In this document: piece by piece, positions 1-5,217 of the stretch
How the letters are laid out: the number at the start of each line of letters is the position of its first letter
Position numbering within the stretch: the first letter of the stretch is position 1
Origin: Bacteroidota bacterium
GTDB lineage: Bacteria > Bacteroidota > Bacteroidia > Chitinophagales > Chitinophagaceae
Length of the DNA: 5,217 bases
Reading direction: 5' to 3'
NCBI GenBank assembly: GCA_023429365.1
Contig: JAEYVW010000140.1
Location: 1-5,217, forward strand
Program-made: the position numbers and the translations under genes
The notes under the pieces: generated by a model
The model's database searches: none
What the model was told of the DNA's origin: nothing
The model's input: the letters and a program-made list of their open reading frames with translations, nothing else

Positions 1-279
1 GGGTTTATCTACACGCACAATTTTGATCCGGATGGGGACGACGCCAGGTTTTCATTATCAGGCGGGGCAGATTACCGTGCAAAAGATGCATTGATACCTG
101 TCGTGAAACTAAACTCCAACCGGCTGAGTATGGGATTCAGTTATGACGTGAATACAAGCAAACTCAAAACGGCATCGATGTACCGCGGAGGGTTTGAAAT
201 GACATTGTCGTATACAGGTTTCTGGAATCAGAAAAATGCCGACGCATCAAAGATGGAATGCCCTATCAATATTTGGTAG
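1..279 (+). CDS. PorP/SprF family type IX secretion system membrane protein, C-terminal fragment
   Basis: The frame is open from the first base and ends with TAG at 277-279, giving the last 92 residues; the start lies outside the window. The visible part alternates short beta-strand-like stretches with turns (GFIYTHNF, DALIPVVKLN, RLSMGFSYDVNTSKL) and ends in GGFEMTLSYTGF followed by a short tail with a Cys-Pro near the C-terminus (CPINIW). This closing pattern, a 'GG(F/Y)E.(S/T)L.Y' strand and then a terminal 'CP..' tail, is typical of the PorP/SprF family. Known members are about 300-350 residues, sit in the outer membrane, and pair with PorE/SprE or gliding proteins in type IX secretion and gliding. 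Many are orphan paralogues beside large adhesin genes, so this one need not be the core PorP. Family membership is recognised from the C-terminus only. The gene converges on the amidohydrolase, with 97 bp between the stops. Confidence 0.8.
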   Translation, partial: GFIYTHNFDPDGDDARFSLSGGADYRAKDALIPVVKLNSNRLSMGFSYDVNTSKLKTASMYRGGFEMTLSYTGFWNQKNADASKMECPINIW

Positions 280-376
280 TTTGATAAATCAAAAAAACTC
301 CTCCACCGAGATGGCTCCATAAAGTTTCAAGACTTAACACTAGCGTCACCAGACTCTCGTACCAAATTACTAATTC
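280..376. other. Convergent intergenic spacer, no clear terminator
   Basis: This 97-bp spacer lies between two convergent stop codons. Just after the left stop, TTTGAT and ATCAAA form a short AT-only inverted repeat (280-293) followed by further A's. It has no GC stem, and the T-run lies on the wrong side for the + strand, so I do not call an intrinsic terminator. Nothing else stands out. Confidence 0.5.
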
Positions 377-1669
377 CTAATGCTCAATCCCTTTAAACAC
401 CACTCCTCCCTTCATCACAAACACCACCCTTCCAAAAACTTTTGGATCCTTTAATGGGTCACCATCAACGGCTACGATATCGGCCAGTTTGCCGGGCTGA
501 ATACTACCCAATCTATCCCGCTCGCCCAATAATTCGGCAGCATTAATTGTCGCCGCTTTGATGGCATCCATGGGTTTCATCCCTGCTTCGATCATATAGC
601 CGAATTCCAGCCAGTTCATACCATGCCTGAAAACACCTGCATCTGTACCGAAAGCGATTTTTACACCTTCTTTATGGGCTTTGGCAAAAGTAGATTGTAT
701 CTGTGGCCCCGTAGCCAGGGCTTTGGGTGTTACAATTTCTGTATAGTACCCTGGAATCTTTGCGCTATCTGCAGTTGATTTTCCTGCAATGATAGTCGGC
801 ACATACCAGGTACCGTGTTGCTTCATCAGGCTGATGGCTTCATCATCCATGAAAGTGCCGTGTTCGATGGAGCTTACTCCGGCTCGTACGGCTCTTTTTA
901 GACCCTCAGCGCCATGGGCATGGGCTGCAACCTTAAAACCGTAATCCTTTGCTGCCGTTACGATGGCCCTGATCTCGGCTTCGGTAAATTGCGCGTTCGC
1001 ACCATCTTTTGCCTGGCTGAGAACACCACCCGTGGCGGTTATTTTTATAAGATCCGAGCCTTCTTTATAGCGCTGCCTCACTGCCTGGTAAGCATCTGCT
1101 TCACCATTAATGACACCCTCCTTCGGTCCCGGATCGCCTGCCAGGTCTTTCCGATAGGCATTGGTCGGATCTGCATGACCGCCGGTCGTGGCGATAGACT
1201 TCCCTGCTGTAAAAATCCTCGGCCCCTTAATTGAATTTCTATTGATCGCATTACGTAATGACACATTTACACCTGAACCGCCCAGGTCGCGCACAGTGGT
1301 AAAACCGGCCATCAGGGTAATATTTGCATATCGTACCGACTCGAAAGCGAAATCGGGCGGATTCAGTATAAACCGGTCGGCTGTATTGCCTTTACGGGTC
1401 TCTGATTCGAGATGAACATGCATATCGATCCAGCCGGGGGTAACCGTTTTTGTTTTCAGGTCAACCAGTTTGTCATTCACAGCTGGCTTTGTAAAACCGT
1501 TTTCAACTGCAATGATCCTGTCATTCTCCACCACAATAGTTCGATTTTTAAGCGGGGCATCCGAAATGCCGTCAATCAAAACGCCACACCAGATATAAGT
1601 TTTCTGCGCATGTGTGACGGCTATGGTACATAAGAAAACGATAATTAGTAAGGGAACTTTTTTCATCAT
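377..1669 (-). CDS. Exported metal-dependent amidohydrolase (imidazolonepropionase/prolidase-like)
   Basis: This is a 430-residue protein if started at the ATG at 1669-1667; a second ATG follows at once. The frame opens further upstream at 1717, but that adds 16 unremarkable residues ahead of a clear signal peptide (MMKKVPLLIIVFLCTIAVTHA|QK, cleavage after about residue 21), so I chose the inner start. Amidohydrolase-superfamily motifs appear in order: the TPGWIDMHVH metal site (H84, H86), DLIKITATGG with the probable carboxylated bridging lysine K209, VAAHAHG (H250/H252), SSIEHGT (H270) and the catalytic aspartate in FGTDAG (D343). The C-terminal 'G.I.PGKLADIVAVDGDPL' segment is the usual closing beta-sandwich. 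Relatives hydrolyse amide or peptide bonds (Xaa-Pro dipeptides, N-acyl amino acids, lactams) with a two-metal centre; the exact substrate cannot be read from sequence. The protein is probably periplasmic. It is divergent from the membrane-protein gene and has no co-directional partner in the window. The superfamily is confident, the substrate unknown. Confidence 0.9.
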   Translation of the reverse strand: MMKKVPLLIIVFLCTIAVTHAQKTYIWCGVLIDGISDAPLKNRTIVVENDRIIAVENGFTKPAVNDKLVDLKTKTVTPGWIDMHVHLESETRKGNTADRFILNPPDFAFESVRYANITLMAGFTTVRDLGGSGVNVSLRNAINRNSIKGPRIFTAGKSIATTGGHADPTNAYRKDLAGDPGPKEGVINGEADAYQAVRQRYKEGSDLIKITATGGVLSQAKDGANAQFTEAEIRAIVTAAKDYGFKVAAHAHGAEGLKRAVRAGVSSIEHGTFMDDEAISLMKQHGTWYVPTIIAGKSTADSAKIPGYYTEIVTPKALATGPQIQSTFAKAHKEGVKIAFGTDAGVFRHGMNWLEFGYMIEAGMKPMDAIKAATINAAELLGERDRLGSIQPGKLADIVAVDGDPLKDPKVFGRVVFVMKGGVVFKGIEH

Positions 1670-1799
1670 GGTGGTTTTATCATTAAATGTAATCGATTTA
1701 AGTATATCGGCCGTCATGCCATTTTTGCGTTTATAATTTATTTTACCGCAACTTCGCAGCAGGTTTAATTTTGCATTTTATTGTTTAAGTCGAAATACT
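1670..1799. promoter_or_regulatory. Divergent intergenic region between amidohydrolase and membrane-protein gene
   Basis: This 130-bp AT-rich region must hold the promoters of both flanking genes. The + strand has a clear -7 element, listed separately. On the - strand the best match is TACATTTA (read from 1691 to 1684), one base off TAnnTTTG. It would leave a leader of only about 8 nt to the chosen amidohydrolase start, and no -33 TTG was seen, so that promoter is unresolved. No operator-like palindrome was seen. Confidence 0.5.
1766..1773 (+). promoter_or_regulatory. Bacteroidota -7 promoter element (TAATTTTG)
   Basis: TAATTTTG matches the Bacteroidota sigma-factor -7 consensus TAnnTTTG exactly. 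It ends 26 bases before the ATG at 1800, implying transcription from about 1780 and a leader of about 20 nt. The expected TTG/TTTG at -33 is not evident; the corresponding stretch is TTTTACC-like. The element probably drives the two-gene unit 1800-3078. Confidence 0.55.
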
Positions 1800-2474
1800 A
1801 TGGTAAAGCAAAGACTTACTTCTCTGGAATGGATCATCCTCGTGGCTGGAATTATACTCCTTGCCCTGGGATTTATATTTTTTTATACCGACAAACCGCA
1901 GTTTGACGAGTATGTAAAAGAAGACGGGCTGGTTGAATGGATCACCGTGCTGGGTTTACTGGGCGGTTCAATCGTGTGTTTTCGTCGTTTTTTAAAATTA
2001 TTCCGGCAGAAAAGCAGTTGGTTTCTCTTCATCACTTTTTTCCTGGCCTTGTTTTTATTTTTTGCAGCCGGTGAAGAAATTTCCTGGGGTCAGCGTGTGA
2101 TCGGCATTGAAACACCAGAGTATTTTCAGAAAAACAATGCACAGCAGGAGACCAACCTGCATAACCTTGTTGTTGGTGGCGTAAAACTGAACAAACTTCT
2201 ATTCTCCATTGTCCTGGTAAGTGTGATGGGCATTTACCTGGTTGTTGTTCCTTTATTATATCGATGGCACCGGGCCGGCAAGCAATTGATTGACCGCTGG
2301 GGTATACCAGTACCACAATGGTACCAGGTGATCGGTTTTTTAATCGTCTTTATTGCAACATCACTGATCCCCGATGGCAAAAGAGCTGAACTGCTCGAAT
2401 GTGTAGGCGCTTTGCTTGTCTTTCTGATGATGCTTTACCCGGCGAACAAATCAACCTATAACGCTACCGTGTAG
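1800..2474 (+). CDS. Conserved six-helix membrane protein of unknown function (EEISWGQR motif)
   Basis: This is a 224-residue inner-membrane protein I cannot assign to a characterised family. Hydrophobic segments lie at about residues 11-29, 44-61, 73-90, 132-154, 176-191 and 199-214, so six helices are likely. The third helix runs straight into AGEEISWGQRVIGIETPEYF (90-109), and a short polar loop then gives ETNLHN (117-122). Such dense charged and aromatic residues (E92, E93, W96, Q98, R99, H121, N122) at the end of a helix look conserved and functional rather than structural. I have an impression of similar EISWGQR...NLHN proteins annotated only as hypothetical in several bacterial phyla. 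A second charged pair sits at the last helix (KRAELLE, 194-200). The gene begins right after a -7 element and ends 22 bp before the next gene, suggesting an operon. It could be a membrane enzyme or a channel-like protein; no function is claimed. Confidence 0.8.
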   Translation: MVKQRLTSLEWIILVAGIILLALGFIFFYTDKPQFDEYVKEDGLVEWITVLGLLGGSIVCFRRFLKLFRQKSSWFLFITFFLALFLFFAAGEEISWGQRVIGIETPEYFQKNNAQQETNLHNLVVGGVKLNKLLFSIVLVSVMGIYLVVVPLLYRWHRAGKQLIDRWGIPVPQWYQVIGFLIVFIATSLIPDGKRAELLECVGALLVFLMMLYPANKSTYNATV

Positions 2475-2496
2475 CTGAATTAAATTATTTAGAATT

Positions 2497-3078
2497 ATGA
2501 ACGTGGATATTGCCAAACTACATGAAAAAGTAAACGCCTATAAGCGGGTTTTGGAAAATACGATCAACTACCGTCAGGAATGGAATGATAAAACCAGGCA
2601 ATTTGTCGGGGATACCCTTCGTGATATTGTGCAGCAAACCGGGTTGAAGGCATCAGTGACAGAAAAAAGCAATATTGAAAATCTGGAGGCTGTTGTTCTT
2701 GATCTTGGCCGCAGCAGCAGTGGTATTGCCGAGAATGTGGATGACACCGACGTAAAGCGCATCATGGTTAAAAATAACGGATCACTGATCTACCAGCAAC
2801 TCTTCAATGGAAAGATTATGGTGATGCTGGTTAGTCCCCATATCGAAGGTTATGGTGAACCCAAGAGGCCTCTCAGTCTTGAAATCCTAAGACCATCTGA
2901 ACTACTTACCACATCGATCTATCAGCATGTAAAAGACTTGCTGGAAGATATCACGGAATGGGAAGATTATGACGATGATGACCCTAAAACCAACCTTCCC
3001 TTTCAGCCCATCGGTTTCAGGCACACCGTCAACGTGAATGGCGATGATGGAACTGAAGCCAATAATTCCCAGCAATAG
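2497..3078 (+). CDS. Hypothetical cytoplasmic protein, 193 aa, acidic C-terminal region
   Basis: I do not recognise a characterised family. No signal peptide or membrane segment is present. Residues 1-50 are predicted helical with a heptad-like charged pattern (IAKLHEKVNAYKRVLENTINYR). Residues 60-115 look like a mixed alpha/beta core (NLEAVVLDLGRSSSGIAE, GSLIYQQLFNGKIMVMLVSPHIEG). A helix at about 135-152 is followed by a strongly acidic patch (about 150-162, with a DDDD run) and the segment PFQPIGFRH, and the last 18 residues are polar and probably disordered. The start ATG follows an AT-rich leader without Shine-Dalgarno, as is normal in this phylum. It lies 22 bp behind the membrane-protein gene on the same strand, so co-transcription is likely and a functional link possible. 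Its stop is only 6 bp from the stop of the opposing GMC gene. Codon use and composition match the neighbours, so it is probably a real gene. Confidence 0.78.
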   Translation: MNVDIAKLHEKVNAYKRVLENTINYRQEWNDKTRQFVGDTLRDIVQQTGLKASVTEKSNIENLEAVVLDLGRSSSGIAENVDDTDVKRIMVKNNGSLIYQQLFNGKIMVMLVSPHIEGYGEPKRPLSLEILRPSELLTTSIYQHVKDLLEDITEWEDYDDDDPKTNLPFQPIGFRHTVNVNGDDGTEANNSQQ

Positions 3079-3084
3079 CGCGTA

Positions 3085-4782
3085 TCAGATATTATTTTTC
3101 TTAAGTTCCTTTACCGCATAATCGCATGCCCTTGCTGTAAGAGCCATATAAGTGAGTGAAGGATTGACGCAGGATCCTGAGGTCATGCAGGAACCATCGC
3201 TGATAAATACATTAGGCACTTCATGCATCTGGTTGTATTTATTCAAAACTGATGTTTTGGGATCATGTCCCATCCTGGCGATACCCATTTCATGATTGGC
3301 ATTTCCTGGAAACGAGATACTCGCAGAAACCCTGATATTCTTGTACCCGGCTTTTTCCAAAAGCTCAGCACCGGTTGCCTTCATATCCTCATGCATGGTC
3401 TTTTCATTGTCGCGGAATTCGCAGTCAATGACTAGTAGCGGCCGCCCCCACTGATCTTTTTTATCCTTGTTGAGTGTAATTCTGTTGTCAGAGTAAGGCA
3501 GGCATTCGCCAAAGGCATAAAGACCGACCTGCCAGCTACCAGGCACAGATAACGATTCTTTCAGCGCTTCACCAAGTTTGGCTTCCCCCGCACGCCTGGG
3601 CCGATATGCACTACCCCCAAAATGATAGCCTCGTAGAAAAGTGTCCTGTTTATCAGTAACATTCCGGAATCGGGGAATATAGAACGGCGCGGGTCTGCGA
3701 CCATAATAATAGCTGTCTTCAAACCCATCTACATCTGCAACGACAGAAATCCCTTTATGATGGTCCATCAGGTTACGACCCACCTGGTCGCTTCCGTTAC
3801 CTAATCCATTTGGGAAACGGGAAGAAGTTGAGTTAAGCAGGATAAACGCTGTCGCCACGGTTGAAGCGTTCAGGAAAATCAGTCGGGCATAAAACTCTTC
3901 CGTTTGTTTTGTATTTATATCAATGATCTCAACACCCGTGGCTTTCTGTTTTTGTTCATCATACAAAACCCTGTTTACAAGTGAATGCGGTCTAACCTCG
4001 AGGTTTCCCGTGGCATATGCTGCAGGGATAGTACTGGCATTAGTGCTGAAATAGGCGCCATAAGGGCAACCACGGTGACAAAGATTTCTTGCCTGGCATT
4101 GTCCGCGTCCTTTAACCGGCTGTGTAAGGTTAGCAGTGCGACCCATAATCACATAGCGATCGCCATAATTTTTCTCTACCTGTTGCTTGAAATGCTTCTC
4201 CACGACATTCATTTCAAAAGGCGGTTGAAAAATGCCATCCGGCACCACACCGATACCATCACGATTACCGCTGACGCCTATAAAGGATTCCACATAATCG
4301 TACCAGGGCGAAATGTCTTTATACCTGATTGGCCAGTCCACACCATGACCATCACGAATATTAGCTTCAAAATCCAGGTCGCTCCAGCGATAGCATGCCC
4401 TCGCCCATAAAAGAGATCGTCCGCCGACAATATCGCCTCTTATCCAGTCAAATCGCTTGCGCTCCTCATAAGGGTTCTCCTGGTCATTGATGTAAAAGTG
4501 CTTGTTGTCTTCCCTAAAAGAGTAGTGACGGCTTTGAACAAAATTTTTCTTCCTGTCTTCCTGGGTTAAATTAAGCCGGTGAGGGAATTCCCAGGTCTGC
4601 ATGGTAGCCGTGGGATAATTACCGTGATCAAGGTGGCGGCCACGATCAAGCAGAAGGACTTTTAATCCTTTTTCACAAAGTTCTTTAGCGGCCCAACCGC
4701 CGCTGATGCCGGAGCCGACAACGATGGCATCGTAGGTGTTATTACTTTTTGATTTATTGATAATATGGGGATCGCCGGGCAT
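3085..4782 (-). CDS. GMC-family FAD-dependent oxidoreductase (sugar dehydrogenase-like) with Cys cluster
   Basis: This 565-residue protein is the usual full length for a GMC catalytic subunit. The N-terminal FAD site is AIVVGSGISGGWAAKEL (GxGxxG at 23-28) with D46 closing the second strand, and GGRSLLW (120-126) is the second FAD contact. GRNLMDH lies at 335-341, and the C-terminal catalytic pair is H497 in NANHEMG and N540 in GSCVNPSLTYMAL. C229, C235 and C239 form C-x5-C-x3-C inside GQCQARNLCHRGCPYGA. The region is clearly like the Cys-rich stretch of FAD-glucose/fructose dehydrogenase catalytic subunits, which holds an Fe-S cluster. That points to electrons leaving to a cytochrome or similar carrier rather than to oxygen. 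No signal peptide is visible; in this family export often relies on a Tat-signalled small subunit, which is absent here. The co-oriented upstream gene is a sugar isomerase-like protein, 296 bp away. A sugar, glycoside or polyol substrate is likely, but the exact one is unknown. Confidence 0.9.
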   Translation of the reverse strand: MPGDPHIINKSKSNNTYDAIVVGSGISGGWAAKELCEKGLKVLLLDRGRHLDHGNYPTATMQTWEFPHRLNLTQEDRKKNFVQSRHYSFREDNKHFYINDQENPYEERKRFDWIRGDIVGGRSLLWARACYRWSDLDFEANIRDGHGVDWPIRYKDISPWYDYVESFIGVSGNRDGIGVVPDGIFQPPFEMNVVEKHFKQQVEKNYGDRYVIMGRTANLTQPVKGRGQCQARNLCHRGCPYGAYFSTNASTIPAAYATGNLEVRPHSLVNRVLYDEQKQKATGVEIIDINTKQTEEFYARLIFLNASTVATAFILLNSTSSRFPNGLGNGSDQVGRNLMDHHKGISVVADVDGFEDSYYYGRRPAPFYIPRFRNVTDKQDTFLRGYHFGGSAYRPRRAGEAKLGEALKESLSVPGSWQVGLYAFGECLPYSDNRITLNKDKKDQWGRPLLVIDCEFRDNEKTMHEDMKATGAELLEKAGYKNIRVSASISFPGNANHEMGIARMGHDPKTSVLNKYNQMHEVPNVFISDGSCMTSGSCVNPSLTYMALTARACDYAVKELKKNNI

Positions 4783-4805
4783 TTTCGTACGGTTTGATCA
4801 AAAAG

Positions 4806-4813
4806 CCAATTTA
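4806..4813 (-). promoter_or_regulatory. Possible -7 promoter element for the GMC gene (TAAATTGG)
   Basis: Read on the - strand this is TAAATTGG, one mismatch from TAnnTTTG. It lies 23 bases ahead of the GMC start at 4782, close to the 26-base spacing seen for the + strand unit. No TTG sits at the right distance upstream, so the call is weak. Confidence 0.3.
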
Positions 4814-4853
4814 GGCAATCCGGGTTATTTTACCATATTCAAGGCAAATGCCG

Positions 4854-4923
4854 GTCAGATACTTAATGCTTCCGACAAATAGTAACTCAAATTCGGGAGA
4901 AACAATGAGCAAAACACGGACTT
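4854..4923. repeat. Imperfect direct repeat, left copy
   Basis: This copy aligns with 4960-5030. The first 47 bases match at 39 positions without gaps; after a one-base indel the last 18 aligned bases match at 14, giving roughly 80% overall. Shared blocks include GTCAGA, ACTTAA, TAGTAAC, CAAATTC and CACGG. It begins with a degenerate inverted repeat (GTCAGA ... TCCGAC, one mismatch). Confidence 0.75.
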
Positions 4924-4957
4924 GAAGCGGTATTTAATCGAGGCTGGTTTCCTTACC

Positions 4958-4984
4958 ATGTCAGACACTTAAAGCTTCTGACAT
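4958..4984. repeat. Perfect 8-bp inverted repeat (ATGTCAGA-N11-TCTGACAT)
   Basis: Arms 4958-4965 and 4977-4984 are exact reverse complements separated by 11 bases, and the spacer itself carries AAGCTT overlapping the right arm. The size fits either a dimeric-regulator operator or an RNA hairpin. The left repeat copy keeps the same layout with one arm mismatch. There is no T-run next to it, so it is not an intrinsic terminator. Confidence 0.6.
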
Positions 4985-5030
4985 CTAGTAACCCAAATTC
5001 ATGAGAACACCATGGGTAAATCACGGGCTA
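4960..5030. repeat. Imperfect direct repeat, right copy
   Basis: This is the partner of the copy at 4854-4923, with 36 bp between the copies and a 106-bp offset. It contains the better preserved inverted repeat (see 4958-4984). The divergence, with scattered substitutions plus one indel, suggests an old duplication or two members of a dispersed repeat family rather than a fresh tandem copy. Confidence 0.75.
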
Positions 5031-5078
5031 AAAAAGTTTTTTTATTCACGCAACCCAGGCTCTATAATTCTACCCCAA

Positions 5079-5217
5079 TTACTTTTTCCAAAACTCCTTC
5101 ATCACCCTGGGATAATCAGCCAGCGCGATTTCCGGCTCCGCAATTTCAGGATGCCACATCTTCTCCCACTCAAAACTGTAAAATCCCTTGTACCCGCCTT
5201 TATCCAAAACACCAATG
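5079..5217 (-). CDS. Sugar phosphate isomerase/epimerase-like TIM-barrel protein, C-terminal fragment
   Basis: The last 45 codons are visible, ending with TAA (5081-5079); the rest lies beyond the right edge. The peptide reads GVLDKGGYKGFYSFEWEK, then MWHPEIAEPEIALADYPRVM, then KEFWKK. The G-Y-x-G-(F/Y)-x-S-F-E-W-E-K block followed by WHPEI.EPE is characteristic of the final strand and helix of xylose isomerase-like TIM barrels (AP endonuclease family 2 fold) common in Bacteroidota carbohydrate clusters. The first Glu of FEWEK is the likely last metal ligand. Relatives act on sugars or 3-keto sugar derivatives, so its placement just upstream of the GMC dehydrogenase, on the same strand, suggests a shared sugar pathway. 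Only the C-terminus is seen, so the exact subfamily is not assignable. Confidence 0.78.
   Translation of the reverse strand, partial: IGVLDKGGYKGFYSFEWEKMWHPEIAEPEIALADYPRVMKEFWKK

Larger units (their letters stand above)
4783..5078. other. 296-bp intergenic region with tandem imperfect repeat
   Basis: This gap lies between two genes that both read on the - strand. It contains a candidate -7 element for the GMC gene near its left end, two imperfect direct repeats (4854-4923 and 4960-5030) with internal inverted repeats, and an AT-only palindrome at 5030-5043. No convincing ORF is present: a frame from the ATG in the left copy stops after six codons. A frame from the ATG in the right copy runs on only as the antisense shadow of the isomerase gene. 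Confidence 0.6.

Noticed and set aside
280..293. Inverted repeat TTTGAT/ATCAAA after the PorP/SprF-like stop as a terminator
   Set aside because: It is an AT-only stem with almost no loop and is followed by A's on the + strand. On the - strand the T-run precedes the stem. It does not meet intrinsic terminator criteria.
914..1633. Several open frames on the + strand and one alternate - frame within the amidohydrolase gene
   Set aside because: All overlap the motif-bearing amidohydrolase frame, and their translations have low-complexity or implausible composition.
2032..2316. 94-codon open frame on the - strand inside the membrane-protein gene
   Set aside because: It is antisense to the conserved EEISWGQR/NLHN coding region and has no independent support.
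3985..4410. 141-codon open frame on the + strand inside the GMC gene
   Set aside because: It is an antisense shadow of strongly conserved GMC coding sequence, with no promoter and no recognisable protein features.
3085..4782. Tat or Sec signal peptide on the GMC protein
   Set aside because: The N-terminus (MPGDPHIINKSKSNN) is polar and runs straight into the FAD-binding strand, with no twin arginine or hydrophobic core.
4905..4925. Tiny ORF in the left repeat (MSKTRT stop) mirrored by MGKSRA in the right copy
   Set aside because: Both copies share an ATG in the same place, but the left frame stops after six codons and the right one continues only as the antisense of the isomerase gene. An indel just ahead of the ATG and amino-acid-changing differences argue against coding.
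5030..5043. A6-G-T7 palindrome downstream of the isomerase gene as a terminator
   Set aside because: It has no GC base pairs in the stem and is probably just a homopolymer pair. It could weakly aid 3'-end formation but cannot be supported.

Overview
The window looks like chromosomal DNA of a Bacteroidota bacterium, most likely a Chitinophagaceae-type soil or environmental member. The grounds are a PorP/SprF-type protein (a type IX secretion family confined to this phylum), moderate GC with AT-rich start regions that lack Shine-Dalgarno sequences, a TAnnTTTG-type -7 element, and an exported protein whose signal peptide ends in the common '..A|Q' form. The genus is inference.

Layout from left to right. 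Positions 1-279 (+) hold the last 92 codons of a PorP/SprF-like outer-membrane protein. It converges on an exported metal-dependent amidohydrolase (377-1669, -), whose start should be moved inside the longest reading frame to place it at the signal peptide. A 130-bp divergent region (1670-1799) carries a good -7 promoter element for the next two genes, both on the + strand and only 22 bp apart. These are a six-helix membrane protein with a striking AGEEISWGQR / NLHN motif pair (1800-2474) and a soluble acidic-tailed protein of unknown function (2497-3078). I recognise no characterised function for either. This unit converges, with only 6 bp between stops, on a GMC-family FAD oxidoreductase (3085-4782, -). 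The right edge holds the last 45 codons of a sugar phosphate isomerase/epimerase-like TIM-barrel protein (5079-5217, -), co-oriented with the GMC gene.

The 296-bp gap between the isomerase and the GMC gene contains two roughly 70-bp imperfect direct repeats with a 106-bp offset. Each starts with an inverted repeat, perfect over 8-bp arms in the right copy. No gene explains them, and they are the most unexplained structure in the window.

The GMC protein has a C-x5-C-x3-C cluster placed as in catalytic subunits of FAD-dependent sugar dehydrogenase complexes that carry an Fe-S cluster. Together with the isomerase neighbour this suggests periplasmic sugar or glycoside oxidation, possibly via 3-keto sugars, but no partner subunit or cytochrome lies in the window. 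No rRNA, tRNA, CRISPR, insertion sequence or phage gene was seen. The window reads as ordinary metabolic chromosome with two poorly understood genes and one odd repeat, and I found no clear-cut new multi-gene system.
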